From Breviolum minutum Mf 1.05b.01 (Eukaryota > Sar > Dinophyceae > Suessiales > Symbiodiniaceae), in the NCBI GenBank assembly GCA_000507305.1, contig DF239753.1, forward strand, positions 205,494 to 269,493: a stretch of DNA of 64,000 nucleotides, in the 5' to 3' direction. This document shows, in pieces, positions 31,595-42,705 of this stretch (positions are counted from its first letter, which is position 1; every line of letters starts with the position of its first letter). Below the pieces are notes generated by a model. It worked only from the letters and a program-made list of their open reading frames with translations. It did no database searches and was not told the DNA's origin. A program made the translations under genes and the position numbers.

Positions 31595-31755
31595 AAAAGA
31601 ACGCATCGTTTTTGTTGGCATCTCTTGTTGGATTTGGATGCGATGCGTTTCTTTTCTGTGGTCTTTTTTGCATTTCTACTACAATAGCGCTCCAAGTTTT
31701 TGGGTCTTCGAATACCAAAAAACGAAGGATGCCAGGATATCATGGAATCTTTTGC
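31595..31755 (+). CDS. candidate exon right of a family A element
   Basis: Taking a GT to AG splice over the family A element, one frame stays open for about 51 codons from CTGG joined to AAAAG, including KNASFLLASLVGFGCDAF and SSNTKKRRMPGYHG, and stops at TGA near 31755. No family is recognised. It is a consistent but unproven continuation of 31414. Confidence 0.14.
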
Positions 31756-32357
31756 TGACATAAGTCCATTGTACTTTAAGTTCAAATTTTTGTCTATATA
31801 CACACTCCACCCCCCCCCCAAAAAAAAAAAAAAAAAGGCTGGACAATCCCCCAAATGTTGCATTTTTTTTTGAAAGGAAAGTCCCGGACTTCCAAATCAT
31901 CATTCTTAAGGTTCGTCATTCAGAAGATAAGCGTGCGGAAGGCCGCTAAAGAAAGAGTTGTGAAAGATGGGAGAAAAGATTTGTCACGCCATCCGAATCT
32001 TTTGATAAAAACATGACCCTTTTTTTGGGACGGCGAAAGGTTTGCGAAAGAGGTTCGAAAGGGGGAGTTCCCCCTGACTTGAATGAGCCCACCCCTCATA
32101 TACAATGTATATACAGAATATTATGATGATAGTATATATACTTGTGACTTGTGTGTATATCACACATTTTTCCTCAATAGTTCATATCATGCCATGCTCT
32201 CATACTTTCTAAGTGGACAACTTTAGGACTTTATTTTGGTGCACTGAGGACACTATGTTCAGATCATTGATACCGAGGAGGGTTGCTGGTCCGGTGTACC
32301 TTGCCATCCGATCGATTTGAAAAAAAACACACCTCCAAGGTATTGTCCCACTTAGAT

Positions 32358-32512
32358 CATGGGAATTTAAGGTACCCCCCCCAAAGCTACCCCCCCGAAG
32401 AAATAAGGCCTTATTAATGGACTATTAACCATTGGTTTCCCTTAGTAAGGCCTTAATAGTTTTTTTTTCTTGGGGGGGGTGGCATTGGGGGGATACCTTC
32501 AATTCCCATGAT
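32358..32512. repeat. Family F element
   Basis: TCATGGGAATTTAAGGTACC and GATACCTTCAATTCCCATGA are inverted. The centre AATGGACTATTAACCATTGG is identical in part to 5786. Confidence 0.92.
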
Positions 32513-32550
32513 GATGGTTGATACTGCTTCTGGTTCAGAGATCCTTTGCT

Positions 32551-32672
32551 AACCCTTAAGGGGGGATGGTGATTCCCATCATCTCCCCTAAGGTTCCCGA
32601 ATCTTCTGAATATTTAGGGTTCCCCAGTTACCCCACCCCGCCTTGAACACCCGCCCTCCCTCAAGAACTCTA
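32551..32672 (-). repeat. Family L element, reverse orientation
   Basis: ACCCTTAAGGGGGGATGGTG at the left and CCCTCAAGAACTCT at the right. The interior CCTAAGGTTCCCGAATCTTC matches 28516. Confidence 0.75.
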
Positions 32673-32691
32673 TACAAATGTTTTTTGTTTG

Positions 32692-32727
32692 ATTGGTTGG
32701 TTGGTTGGTTGGTTGGTTGGTTGGTTT
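32692..32727 (+). repeat. GGTT microsatellite
   Basis: About nine TTGG units, followed by a run of T. Confidence 0.95.
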
Positions 32728-32869
32728 TTTTTTGATCCAAAGAATGCGGTTGTTGGTGGTGGTTGATCCACCCAATTGAAAAAAAATAGTTGGCAGATTA
32801 ACTTCCTTTTACCTATTAAGAGTGAAGACAAAATATGCAAACTTTCCAAAAAAATCTCTGAAACCACCG

Positions 32870-33650
32870 TAGATTTGAGGTGTGGTTTTAAGCAGGTTGG
32901 ATTTCAAAGTGGGATGGTGGGATGGTGGTCAAGCCCTCCCCGGTCCATGACAAGCAAATCCACCCCTTATGTCCTTATGAGTCTGCCATGGTAGAGAGAT
33001 TTGAAGAAACAAACGCAAACCTAGGGAATCGTTTTCAAATTCAGAATTTCGGCCCAGTTTTCAAATTTGCAGTTTCAAGTACACATTTTGGACATCTTTC
33101 AAACCTACGGCCTTAGGGAATTTCTGAAGGAAATGCTTTTCACCGTTTCACCTGAATTTCCAAAATCCTTTACAAAAATGGGACCCCATAAATCTATGTT
33201 AAAAAAGCTTCCTTGAAATGGAGGCATTTGCGAGATTTTGTAGGTCGCCATCAAATGGTGATGGGGTAGGGACCTCTTCGAAAATTTTTGGAAGTTCCGT
33301 GGCGATACAAAATTCGCAAAGTGAAATTGCCATGTCGTCGCAACTCACTTCTAGAAAAAACCAAGGTGTTCGCTAGTGTTCACCATCATTCTGCTCCAAA
33401 TTATAGCGACCTCACACGACCTCACTGTACTACATAATCCTATTGAAAAAAACCCACCCAAAAACACCAGCCAAATGGGTCACCTGAGGTTGGCCAAGGC
33501 AGCATTCGTTTGAACTTGGCGATGGGATGTAGAAGTCATAATACAGCACTTCATGAGTTGCTCCATGCATTGGGAGTCTTGACGTAAAATTGCAGATTCC
33601 AACAACAAAGGTGTGGGTTGGTGGGATGATGATATACCTTTAAGGTCAAA
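32870..33650. other. unannotated non-coding stretch
   Basis: No element terminus is recognised. Frames at 32922 and 33551 are short and lack splice context. Confidence 0.35.
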
Positions 33651-33775
33651 ATAGATGGCACAGATACCAAAAGGTAGGTTAATAAAGGGTCTTTATAAGT
33701 CAATACGTAGGGACTGTGCCATCTACTTTTCAATTACTGTACTAGCAGCAGTTTTCAACAATGGATCATTGATGG

Positions 33776-33889
33776 CCTGGTGGTGGCAACTCAAATATTT
33801 GTTTGTTTTCACCCTTAATTACCTGGGGTTTCATGATCCAATTTGACGGTTGCATATTTTTCAAATGGATTGGTTCAACCACCAACTAG
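33776..33889. repeat. Family A element
   Basis: Left CCTGGTGGTGGCAACTCAAA, core TTTCATGATCCAATTTGACG, right GGTTCAACCACCAACTAG. Immediately right of it, ACAAAGTGAGTAAAG contains a donor-like GTGAGT. Confidence 0.92.
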
Positions 33890-33977
33890 ACAAAGTGAGT
33901 AAAGTTTTCAAACCCCACCGTGTGTGTGTTTTTTCCGTACCACTGTTTTTTTTTTCAAGATGTAGCTGTATAAAGGT

Positions 33978-34075
33978 TACCCTCCCTGAAACTGAAAGTC
34001 GATCGAAGACGATCTTTGCATTTTCGGATGGCCGGGCCCATTTTCAGGTGCGATTTGTTAGTTTCAGGGAGTGTA
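33978..34075. repeat. Family C element
   Basis: TACCCTCCCTGAAACTGAAA pairs with TTGTTAGTTTCAGGGAGTGT. The interior CATTTTCAGGTGCGA matches 4201. Confidence 0.88.
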
Positions 34076-34771
34076 TTTTATCAAAGCACTCTGAAAAAGT
34101 AGCAATGAATCCGCATCTACTTGAAAATGGGTGGATTTTTTTTCAGGGGTTATGTTAGAGTATCCGAAAGGTCAGGTAGTTTTCAAAACATTTTAGGTTT
34201 TGGTGAAGCAAGACAGATATGATTGAGGTAGGAAACCCTCCAAAAACAAATTGGGTGAAAATTTTCCAGGCTAACTGTTTTTGGGTGATTTATAAGTGTC
34301 ATACAGAGCTATGAAATGAAGGGCATCATCCATCAGTTCATGTTTTTTTTTCTGGATGGCTTGTACGGATTCGACGTATGCCATGTAACGGACCGTCTGA
34401 TGGATGATTTTTGTGATTTCACAAGATTTCAGACTCCACAAATTCCAACAGATCCCCGGAAGATACCCCAGGTACCTCAAAATACAAATATGAAAGGATA
34501 GCTAATTGAGGATCTGAGGTGTGTTCCAGGGGGTTGTTCGAGCTTTCTTTAGAAACATGCTTCTCACTCATCCTTTTGAGTGTTGACCCGTGTTTTTGCT
34601 TTACATAGAGTCCGAGGGGAATCCGAAATGAATTTCCAAACGACAAGTGTTTATGCTGGTCAAAGATGTTGCAAGGGTTTCGGGTCCCACCCAGTACATG
34701 TCTAAAATATAGGGGGGTTTCCTCAAAAAGCCACTGTCCTGTCACACTTTCCTACCAGATTTTACTTCCCC

Positions 34772-34793
34772 AAACACACACACACACACACTG
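34772..34793 (+). repeat. CA microsatellite
   Basis: About ten CA units, ending just before the candidate exon at 34798. Confidence 0.9.
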
Positions 34794-34797
34794 ATAG

Positions 34798-34915
34798 ATG
34801 TTGGAGTCCAAAAAGTCAACGAAAAAAAGATTCGGTGAAGAATTAAGGGAATCCTCCTCCAAATTGGGCCTTTCAAGAATATCACCCAGATCTGAACCTG
34901 TCTCCTCTTGTTTGG
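34798..34915 (+). CDS. candidate exon, lysine and serine rich
   Basis: A CA run then CTGATAG precedes it, and GTAAGA, a strong donor, follows TTTGG. One frame is open and includes SKKSTKKRFGEELRESSSKL. The proposed intron after it contains the family B element at 35017. No family is recognised. The acceptor is weak. Confidence 0.16.
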
Positions 34916-35016
34916 GTAAGAAGAGTGAAATGTTTGGTTTTTCTGTTTCTGCCCTAGAGATTGTAGCACCATCTTCACAGGTTTTTCAGCATCTTTCCCA
35001 GCATTATTTCCACACA

Positions 35017-35135
35017 TACTGTTTCAGAAATCCCATGGCCAACCACCTGGGATGGTGGTAAAACCCTGCAAACAAAGGAATAAACTATCTAACCTCAACT
35101 GGTGAGTTTACCGGGTCTCTGAACCATCAACAGCA
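35017..35135. repeat. Family B element
   Basis: Left TACTGTTTCAGAAATCCCAT (GATGG lost), right GTCTCTGAACCATCAACAGC. The centre AGGAATAAACTATCTAACCT is typical. Confidence 0.88.
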
Positions 35136-35199
35136 TCAACAACCCAGGACAGAAACATGAACAGAGTCGACCAGATCGCGATCATTTCTTAGATGTCAG
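35134..35199 (+). CDS. candidate exon starting at a family B end
   Basis: The terminal CATCAACAG of the family B copy would act as acceptor, and CAG followed by GTATGA is a good donor. An open frame includes GQKHEQSRPDRDHFLDV, but its phase does not match the frame favoured at 34798. A second phase that does match stops inside the segment. Weak support. Confidence 0.12.
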
Positions 35200-36224
35200 G
35201 TATGAAAATGTACCTTGTTTTTCGCTAAACCTTGGAGCGGATTCGTGGCAATTTTGTTCCCGAAAAGTTTGATGCGGTCTTTGTTTTGTGACCCAGAAAA
35301 GAAAAGATGTGTTTTTTTTTTCAAGTCACCTTTGTTGATGTGTTTTTTGTGGGTCGTGGACTTTTTCTTTAAAAAAAAGGTCGGAAAATAAGGTGATTTT
35401 GGTGGCAAAATCTTAAACTTACACTGTGAAACCCAGATGTACCTGGACCATGATGGGCTGCAGACAGACACAGATGCAATGAAAAATAAAACGTTGCTTT
35501 CCGTAGAGCACATGCGGAATTTGATGTGGCCAAACAAGGATTTTGTTCAAGTAACTGTTAGATTAGATATTCAACCATTGTAAGATGTTGGTTGGTATCT
35601 AAGTATGGCAATGTAATGCTTAGTATCTAATACTTAGGTGTTGTTGGACTTATTCAACCTCTATTTTCAACAGTTGAGTCAAATAACACCATGTCGACTT
35701 AACAAAATCTGAAGTTTTTACTTCTTGGCACCGCACAGGAAAAACAGCGGTGTCAAAAACGTCCCCGAAAACCCTTCAAACGAAGGCAACAGAAATACAC
35801 ACCTGATCCCAGGTAGTTGAAGATAAGATTCACAACTTTGACAAAAGTAACTATGGCGTCTTGACGGTGTGATGTGGTGGATTTGGGAAAGCAGCGACGA
35901 TTTTTTTACAACCAATGGAAGTATAGATATTAATAGCACGTTGTGTGATGTAATGTATCTATTTTAATGCTAGTTTATGTTGAAAGAGCACATATATGCA
36001 TCTTGAATGATAGAAAAAAGTAATGAACTTCTTGCTCTACAATATGAAATATACATATGTATATGATTTTATGTCTGTATATGTATATATAAATTTTATT
36101 CACATATGTAGGCGTGAGGGGTCTTTCAGTCGGGATTCCCACCTCTCTTGGTGGTTCAATGGATATTTTGAGGTTGCTGAGGTCGAGTCCGGCAGACCAA
36201 AAGTAGTGAAGCCAAAGTCAGTCA

Positions 36225-36349
36225 TACTGTTGATGGTTCAGAAATCCGGCAAACCTAAACCAGTTCATAAGTTAATTTATCCCAGAAATTTTACATAGTT
36301 TTCTACATCCCAGGTGGTTGGGAATGGGATTTCTGAACCATCAACAGTG
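36225..36349. repeat. Family B element, opposite orientation
   Basis: TACTGTTGATGGTTCAGAAA at the left and GGGATTTCTGAACCATCAAC then AGT at the right. The terminal 22 bases are perfectly inverted, the best stem after 5084. Confidence 0.93.
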
Positions 36350-36588
36350 GCTCGTGGCTCAGTAGTTTTCTTAAACATTTTCTTGGGAACCCTTAGTGGT
36401 AGAAATGATATGAAATGATGAACTTTCCGGTAACTTGCGGTGAACACTTGGAATGGTTCCTGATCAATGTTTTTTTTGGATGTCTTTGTTTTTTTGGTGG
36501 TGGTGGTGGTGGTTTCCTGTCTTCCTGTCCGACAGGATACCCCATCAAACGAAGGAATTTACATTCGAAGTATGCCAACCGAATGGGT

Positions 36589-36690
36589 TTATCCCCCTGA
36601 ACACCAACATGGAACATAAAAATCACCCACTTGAAAAGGAAAATCATCTAAACCAAACCACCATTTTGCGGGTTTCAATTGCCCCTCCCA
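36589..36690. repeat. Family C element, diverged
   Basis: TTATCCCCCTGAACACCAAC at the left, CACCCACTTGAAAAGGAAAA inside, decayed right terminus TTGCCCCTCC. Confidence 0.6.
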
Positions 36691-36699
36691 AACAAACTT

Positions 36700-36800
36700 C
36701 ACATATCCCCTGAAAAATTGACGGTTGGTTCAGATGATTCAGAGTTTCATTTCAAGATGGTCCTCCTTTTTTTCGGGAATAAAATCGTTGGACCCTTTCG
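36700..36800. repeat. Family C fragment (ATCCCCTGAAAAATTG type)
   Basis: ATCCCCTGAAAAATTGACGG and TTTCAAGATGGTCCTCC resemble 22557, but no terminus pairs. Confidence 0.4.
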
Positions 36801-37079
36801 GTGGGGATAAAGTCCAACTGTCCTAAACCTTGAAGCTGACCTCTTGACAGATCGTTCACTCTGAGGCTACACCTCTCGGCCATATGCAGCTTGGTCGGAA
36901 GAGGGGAGGTGGTTGTTGTTTTTTTTTGGAAAGAGTTTCAGGTAATGGTTAATTGTTGGTTTGGGGCCACTTGTGGTTTGGAGATCCTGGAATTCCCTTA
37001 TGAGTCCGGGACAACTTATTTGGGGGGGGGGGGGGTACCCTTTGATCAAATCCCAAACCAACAGGTCCTGAGTGGATGT

Positions 37080-37860
37080 TTTTTTTCTGGTGATTTTTTG
37101 AGGCCGGGATTTTGTACCAAGAAGAATCAGCAAAAAGAAGCACCAACATTTTTGGGAGAATATTATTGGAACTTTTTTTTAAGCATCGAAGATTCGCAAA
37201 TCCAAGAATGTGATCAGTGAAAATGACATGTCGCGAAAAAAACCTTGACATGAGCAGTTTGGGTATTCGAAAAGATCTGAAGTTGGAGGTCTTCACAAGC
37301 TAATTTATGAAGATGGTCCAAATGGTTTGATGGGATTAGTAAACCTTGTCTTAGTCTCATTTGTGCCTGCTAGGTCTAAAACTCCCATGAAATGTCCACA
37401 TAATAGGGGATAAACTCATCAACACAGTAGTAGGGGTTTATAGAGGTATATATACATATACCCTTTGTAAGGATTCCTAGGTGGGATGACATCCCCAACA
37501 TAGGGAGTTGATCGACCCTGGTACATATCTATGGTTTCCCGGTTTTCTGGTTTCCTATTCCTGGCTTCGATGCAAATGTGGTTTAGCTTTTGGAACCTTT
37601 TCTAATTGCACGAGCTGAGCTACACTTTCTACCAAACGGCAGGTCGCGAATATGCAAAAAGTCTGTGTGTTAGAGCATGCATTTTTCCTTTAAAGCAGGT
37701 ATAGCCGCTACCGCTAGAGTATTCCACATTCCTGTGGTTACCCCCAAGTCACCAGATCCCACTTTCAGAATTCGGGCACATGGAAGGTCGAGTTTCTTTA
37801 TAGTTCACTGGGACACGGAAATCCCATCAATAAGCAAAATCCTAAACAGACATCAAAAAA
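37080..37860. other. unannotated non-coding stretch
   Basis: About 780 bases with no full element or supported frame. Confidence 0.35.
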
Positions 37861-37863
37861 AAA

Positions 37864-37928
37864 ACGTTGGTGGCTTCAAAATTTTTGAACTGCACCGATC
37901 CTTGGGGAGTTTTTAAAATGATCCAACC
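37864..37928. repeat. Family A fragment
   Basis: GTTGGTGGCTTCAAAATTTT and CGATCCTTGGGGAG survive from family A. The right terminus is missing. Confidence 0.5.
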
Positions 37929-37940
37929 AAATGTAGGTAA

Positions 37941-38063
37941 ATGGGTGTTTCCTTAAATGGGGGGTTTTCCTCCATTTTCACACCCCAAGTGCTGATCATT
38001 TTTAGGTAGGAAAACCCCATGGGTTTGTTGGGTAAACGCACCATTTTAGGGTTCACCCCCAAA
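37941..38063. repeat. Family I element
   Basis: ATGGGTGTTTCCTTAAATGG and CCATTTTAGGGTTCACCCCC. The interior AGGTAGGAAAACCCCATGGG matches 16977. Confidence 0.82.
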
Positions 38064-38069
38064 TAGAGA

Positions 38070-38600
38070 CCTACGTATTGAGTGTGTGGGACCTACAGTT
38101 TTCATGTAGATCTCCTGGTTTCGAAACCTTCAGGACTTAGACACACATGGCCCAAACCACCTGTTTTCCGAGCATGGAAAGGCCCACAGTGTGACTTCGA
38201 ACCATCGGTTTACTATCAGTTTAGACACTACCTTTAACGAAACTAAGACGGCAATGGAAATCTATTCATCACTTGTAGATGCAGTCACGTTATTGAACTG
38301 TTACGTGATTATCTATTTGAACCGCAAAAAACATGCAAAATGATAGATTCACCATTCTTCGATGTGTTTTGTTGAAAGTCTTAGTCTTGGGGTATCTCCC
38401 CTTCCAGTGGATTTCCCCGATTTTTTGCACTCAAATTTTGGGCTCTTTCCAGTTCGGTCGTGGGGTCCGGGTCCGTGCACAGGATTATACCTCAGTCATG
38501 CACTATTCACGGTTTTCCTTCAGCAAAGAGGCTTATACACAAGACCTCACAGAAACTCGGCGATGAACGGCTAAAACGGTGTGAAAAAGTGGGGGAAATT
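38070..38600. other. unannotated non-coding stretch
   Basis: Overlapping short frames on the plus strand at 38333 to 38574 have no splice context. Nothing else is recognised. Confidence 0.3.
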
Positions 38601-38609
38601 GAGGAACTG

Positions 38610-38706
38610 TTAAGAATCATGGGATCTCAAGTCACTGGTGGTTTGGAGATGTCTGGAGACCCCTCTATACACATCCGAACCTTCTATAGCAGTGATTCTT
38701 AGGGTG
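38610..38706 (+). repeat. Family N element
   Basis: TTAAGAATCATGGGATCTCA at the left and AGTGATTCTTAGGG at the right. The interior GTTTGGAGATGTCTGGAGAC is the complement of 29533. Confidence 0.78.
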
Positions 38707-38845
38707 GGAAAGAATGAACAAGTGGAGGTGAGGTGATGTTGGAGGAGGATTTTTTTTTGATGAAAAGTCAGTGGAGTTCGTGTAAAACAAGAAGCGAGTG
38801 AAGGTTGTGGAGTTCAACTGATCATATCAGCAAACCTTTTGGATA

Positions 38846-38933
38846 CCCAAGGATCCAAGTGTGGATTTTTACCTACATTTATCATCAATTTATGACACAT
38901 GTAGGTAGATATACCATACATGGATCCTATGGG
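38846..38933. repeat. Family G element
   Basis: CCCAAGGATCCAAGTGTGGA at the left and ATACATGGATCCTATGGG at the right. The inner CCTACATTTATCATC pairs with CATGTAGG. Confidence 0.85.
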
Positions 38934-39345
38934 ACATAGAATCAGGTATCATGGAAAACAGAAAAAGACAAACTGTTTCCCCAAATGAGGGTGCCTGAAA
39001 TCATACTTGTAGTGTCCCTTTTAAACTCAACGATTTTGGGGTTACTCGTGGGTTGTTTGTTTTTTTTGTTGGTGATCCCATAGTTGTCAGTAGGTAAGAT
39101 TCGGTCCCTGGGGATCCAATCACCTTCTGAGAATGGCAATGGAACCTAAATACTATGCTGAGAAGGTGATTGGGCACCCCAATCATCAGCTGAGAATATG
39201 ACTGGATGCCTAGGGGATGTTAAAAATTATATACCTCTGAATATGAGAGATATAAACTTTTTGTAACTTAAACAGGTGATCCCCTGCAGTTACTTCCAGT
39301 CACACCTGAGACTCAAAGTTGATTTTTTTTCCGCGGTCCAAGAAA

Positions 39346-39429
39346 AAACCCAAAGTAAGGCCTTATTAAGGGAAAGCAATGGTTAATATAGTCCCTTAAT
39401 ACGGCCTTATTTTCTTAGGTTCCCATGAC
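39346..39429. repeat. Family F element, partial
   Basis: AAGTAAGGCCTTATTAAGGG, AGCAATGGTTAATATAGTCC and GGTTCCCATGAC. The outer left arm is missing. Confidence 0.6.
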
Positions 39430-39518
39430 CCTTAAACGGTTTTGGAGGACCCTGCCGTTTTTAACTCCAAAACCGAATGGATGATACGACTTCAGCGAAC
39501 CCCACCGGTTTTTTTCGA

Positions 39519-39648
39519 TGAAAGTCATCGGTCACGTCCCCGAGGTTAAATGGACCTTGGATCAATTGTCGAACTTGGGAATTGATGCTGGAGCTGCTAC
39601 CATGGTGCCACGAAACAGCCCTTTGGAACCCAGAAAGACCGAAAAGGG
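39519..39648 (+). CDS. open segment left of a family A element
   Basis: An ATG-led frame includes KWTLDQLSNLGIDAGAATMV and then enters the family A element at 39649. A T-rich stretch precedes it, but there is no clear AG. No family is recognised. Confidence 0.13.
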
Positions 39649-39750
39649 CTGGACCGGTGGCAACTCAAAAATTTTTCATTTTCACCCCGAACCTTGGGAG
39701 AAGATTCCCATTTGGGACTATTTTTCAACTGGGTTGAAACCACCAACGAG
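39649..39750. repeat. Family A element
   Basis: Left CTGGACCGGTGGCAACTCAA, core CACCCCGAACCTTGGGAGAA, right GGGTTGAAACCACCAACGAG. Confidence 0.88.
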
Positions 39751-39888
39751 CTGGGTGTTTGTTTTTTTTGGGGGGATGGTGTTTTTTTTTGGTAAAACAG
39801 GAGTCAATGAGAATTGGAGAGGATTAGTGATTAGTGGAATGATACCAAAACGATTCAATATGACAAAAGTAGTCGCGACAAACAAGTA

Positions 39889-40120
39889 CATCCCTGGAAC
39901 CCCAAACAATCAATTGTAAATGGTTGTTTCAATTGGATGATTCCAAATCTTTACATAGGAAATGATTGGAAATCACCAAACATCCATCCCTTATATAAAA
40001 AGTGGCTATTTATAAATGAGTTGTCTATCAATTGGATGATGATGAACCAAATCTTTACATCAAAACGGCTGTTTAAGAAAACATCCATTTTAAACTGGTC
40101 GTTTGGGGTTTTGGAGGTCC
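39889..40120. repeat. Family J element with internal duplication
   Basis: ACATCCCTGGAACCCCAAAC at the left and GTCGTTTGGGGTTTTGGAGG at the right. TCAATTGGATGATTCC and TCAATTGGATGATGATG recur inside. It is longer than 9566 because part of the interior is repeated. Confidence 0.65.
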
Positions 40121-40528
40121 ATAAGCACAAAGTGACAAGTGCGAAATTGGAGGGTTTTTTCGCCGAGCTGGGTAACCGGGCCGGCCCAGGTATTTACACT
40201 GGCCGGATTGGTTCAAGCGCCCTGGTGGGTATAGTGGGTCAGCTGGGTTCCCACGAAAAAGAAGAAGATGTTGGTTTCAGATGTCAAAAACAGATACTGC
40301 AAGTTGTTTTCCTGAATTTTCTTTCAGATGTGTTGTTTGGTGGATTTTTTCATTTTGTTTGATGCAAGCTGAGACTTTTGGGAGATTTTGTTTTGGGAGG
40401 ATCAAGTTTCATTCCATCCTCGTTTTGAGGATAGTTCTTTTTTGAAAACCAGTGTATCATAAACCTATGCCCACCAAAAACTCCATGGGTGGATCGTCCA
40501 AAAAAAAAGAAGGAGAGAATGCAGAATA

Positions 40529-40649
40529 CATACGGGTGTTTCCAAAAATAGGGAAACACCCCAAAATGCATGGTTTATAATGATGGAAAACCCTATTTTT
40601 TAATGGATGATTTGGGGGGAAAACCCACCATTTTAGGAAACATCCATAC
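40529..40649. repeat. Family I element
   Basis: ATACGGGTGTTTCCAAAAAT and CCATTTTAGGAAACATCCAT are inverted. The interior AATGATGGAAAACCCTATTT matches 50546. Confidence 0.9.
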
Positions 40650-40929
40650 AACCTGACAAGACATGGGTAGTGTTTTTTTTTGTCAGGTTTGGGTGGTCTG
40701 ACCTTCCTGTTTGTTCAGGTTTTTTCTTCTTCGAATTTTTTTCGCTGGCAAAAAAAGTACCAAGTAGCTTCTCAAAAAGGTCAGGTGAAAGCATTATAAA
40801 CAGCTGAATCAACAGACATGTTAGGAAAACAATTTCAAGTTCCAACAATTCACCATTATAATTTCAGTTAAACAGGTTGTTGAACTGAAATTTGCTAGGA
40901 AACAGACTCCTTCTACCACCATTATCAGA

Positions 40930-41048
40930 CACCACCGTTCAACATCCGCACGGAAAAATAGCCGACTTTCAGGGTGGCTTTCGGTTCAGAAAGTCAACTT
41001 TATCACTTTATCCTGCAAAATCCAAGGCCAAAGAAAGAACTGCCTTTA
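40930..41048 (+). CDS. open segment left of a family A element
   Basis: One frame includes GKIADFQGGFRFRKSTLSLY and KSKAKERTAFT and abuts the family A element at 41049. A related string, KSKTKER, occurs in an open segment at about 30905. No splice acceptor is clear and no family is recognised. Confidence 0.13.
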
Positions 41049-41157
41049 CTGGGTGGTGGCAACTCAAATATTTTTTTTTTTCACCCCGAACCTTGGGGAA
41101 GATGAACCCATTTTGACGAGCATATTTTTCAAAGGGGTTGGTTCAACCACCAACTAG
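41049..41157. repeat. Family A element
   Basis: Left CTGGGTGGTGGCAACTCAAA, core CACCCCGAACCTTGGGGAAG, right GGTTCAACCACCAACTAG. Confidence 0.93.
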
Positions 41158-41827
41158 ATTCAGGATTCCGCTACTCTCAATGGGCAAAATTGGGTCGGCT
41201 TGCACTGCCTGGCTTAGTGATTTTTTATTTTTCGCCTGACTTTAGAGTCTTGGATTGTCCCAAGAAATTCCCACTGGGGGGTGTTTGGGGATGTTTTGGG
41301 GTATGATTCTGATCGGCCCAAATTACCTCCTCACGAGGTGGCTTTGGATTCCGAAGCTTCCCAAGTTTAAAAAGATGGGAAAAAACACACGTTTGGACGT
41401 CAGCTTATTTGTTCCGTGATTTTGGACGCCTGGATAAACGCGGGTTTTCTCCTGGAAAAAAAAAACACGCAGTTTTCAGGGGCCGCATAAGTGACCTGAA
41501 ACATGACATGATCACCTGATCCAAGAGAATAACACAACAACAAGGGAACAACAACCCACAAAAGACACCCTCTTTTGAGGGTGATTTGTGCGATGTGATC
41601 TTTTTCCTCAGGGATGGTTTTCGGATTTTTTTTCTCCGATGTTTTAAATCAAAAATTTCAGGTGACCAAGGGGGATGTGGAGTTGGGCATTCATCTCAAG
41701 TTCGTTTTTGTAAACACCCAGGTGTAGTCATGTCTGATGGCGACGTGGATCAGTTGAATGACATGTCACCTGAGCAGCAACAGCTTGGATTTGGTGGTAT
41801 GATTTCAAGGGACAAGGACGGGTGGTT

Positions 41828-41987
41828 TCCCTAACAGTGTACCCATGGTATTTGTTGTGTTCTCGGATGGGATTCTTGGGGAAATTGTTCATCCATAAAT
41901 ACCCACGTAATATAGGGCTTATATAGGATTTTTTCATAGGGGTACGTTGGGATCGGGGTACATCCAACTACCCCCTGAATGATTTGA
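41828..41987. repeat. Family H repeat
   Basis: GTGTACCCATGGTATTTGTT, GGGATTCTTGGGG and GTTGGGATCGGGGTACATCC are shared with 50244. The ends GGTACACCC-like and GGGGTACATCC suggest weak inverted termini. Confidence 0.65.
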
Positions 41988-42487
41988 TGTTTAATGTTAC
42001 CTCGTTGTGGGTGCCATTTTTTGAGACGCAGAAATGGTGAAATCTTGTCGCCCAATCTTTTTGAATTTCCAGAGTGGTGAAATATATTGGAATATCACAG
42101 ATTGATGAAAGTAGACATGACACATGTGTAGAATCACACATAAGTATTCAAACATGGCTGGCAACAGGGACTCATTATATCAAATAGGAGCAACATATAA
42201 GTCTTGGTGATATAGTATATACATACACATAGAAGTTCTAGAAGTATGTTTTTAGATGTCATTAGGATTCCAGTCTCATAGTATGTGTTTCTTTGTTGGA
42301 ACATGTTGCCATATTCTGCAAAGATGAAGTTGGAAATGACTCTCTAGTAAGCATATATCTGTATATATACATATACACATCTCCAAAAATCCAGAGGATT
42401 ACCTACAATTCGGTTCCAAAAAGGGACACTTAACTGACAACTCACAAGAACGACCACGTTTTTGAGGACTGGGTTCCAAATCAGATC

Positions 42488-42705
42488 AAACACCCTCCCT
42501 GAAACTAACAGTTCGTTTGCCCCCAAAAATAAGCCTTTTGTCCCAAAAGGAAAGGGATCTACTTCCAAACCATCCCTAGGTGGTGGCAACTCAAATATTT
42601 CTTTTATGTTTACCCCGATCGCTGGGGAGATGATCCAATTTGACTAATAAGATTTTTCAAATGGGCTGGTTCAACCACCAACTAGATCCTTTTTCAGGTG
42701 TTTTT
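42488..42705. repeat. Family C element interrupted by a family A copy
   Basis: Left CACCCTCCCTGAAACTAACA and CTACTTCCAAACCATCC. After the family A copy, TTTTCAGGTG resumes the family C right half before it decays. Confidence 0.82.
42576..42685. repeat. Family A element nested in family C
   Basis: CTAGGTGGTGGCAACTCAAA and GGTTCAACCACCAACTAG. ATCC occurs immediately before and after it and only once in family C, giving a four-base target duplication. Confidence 0.93.

Noticed and set aside
32692-32727. Telomere-like repeat
   Set aside because: The units are GGTT, not a TTAGGG or TTTAGGG type, and the run is only about nine units long inside ordinary sequence.
36150-36195. Possible tRNA with A-box TGGTTCAATGG and a B-box-like GGTCGAGTCC
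   Set aside because: The two boxes are only about 27 bases apart, too close for a tRNA. No acceptor stem pairs, and the B box is missing a T.
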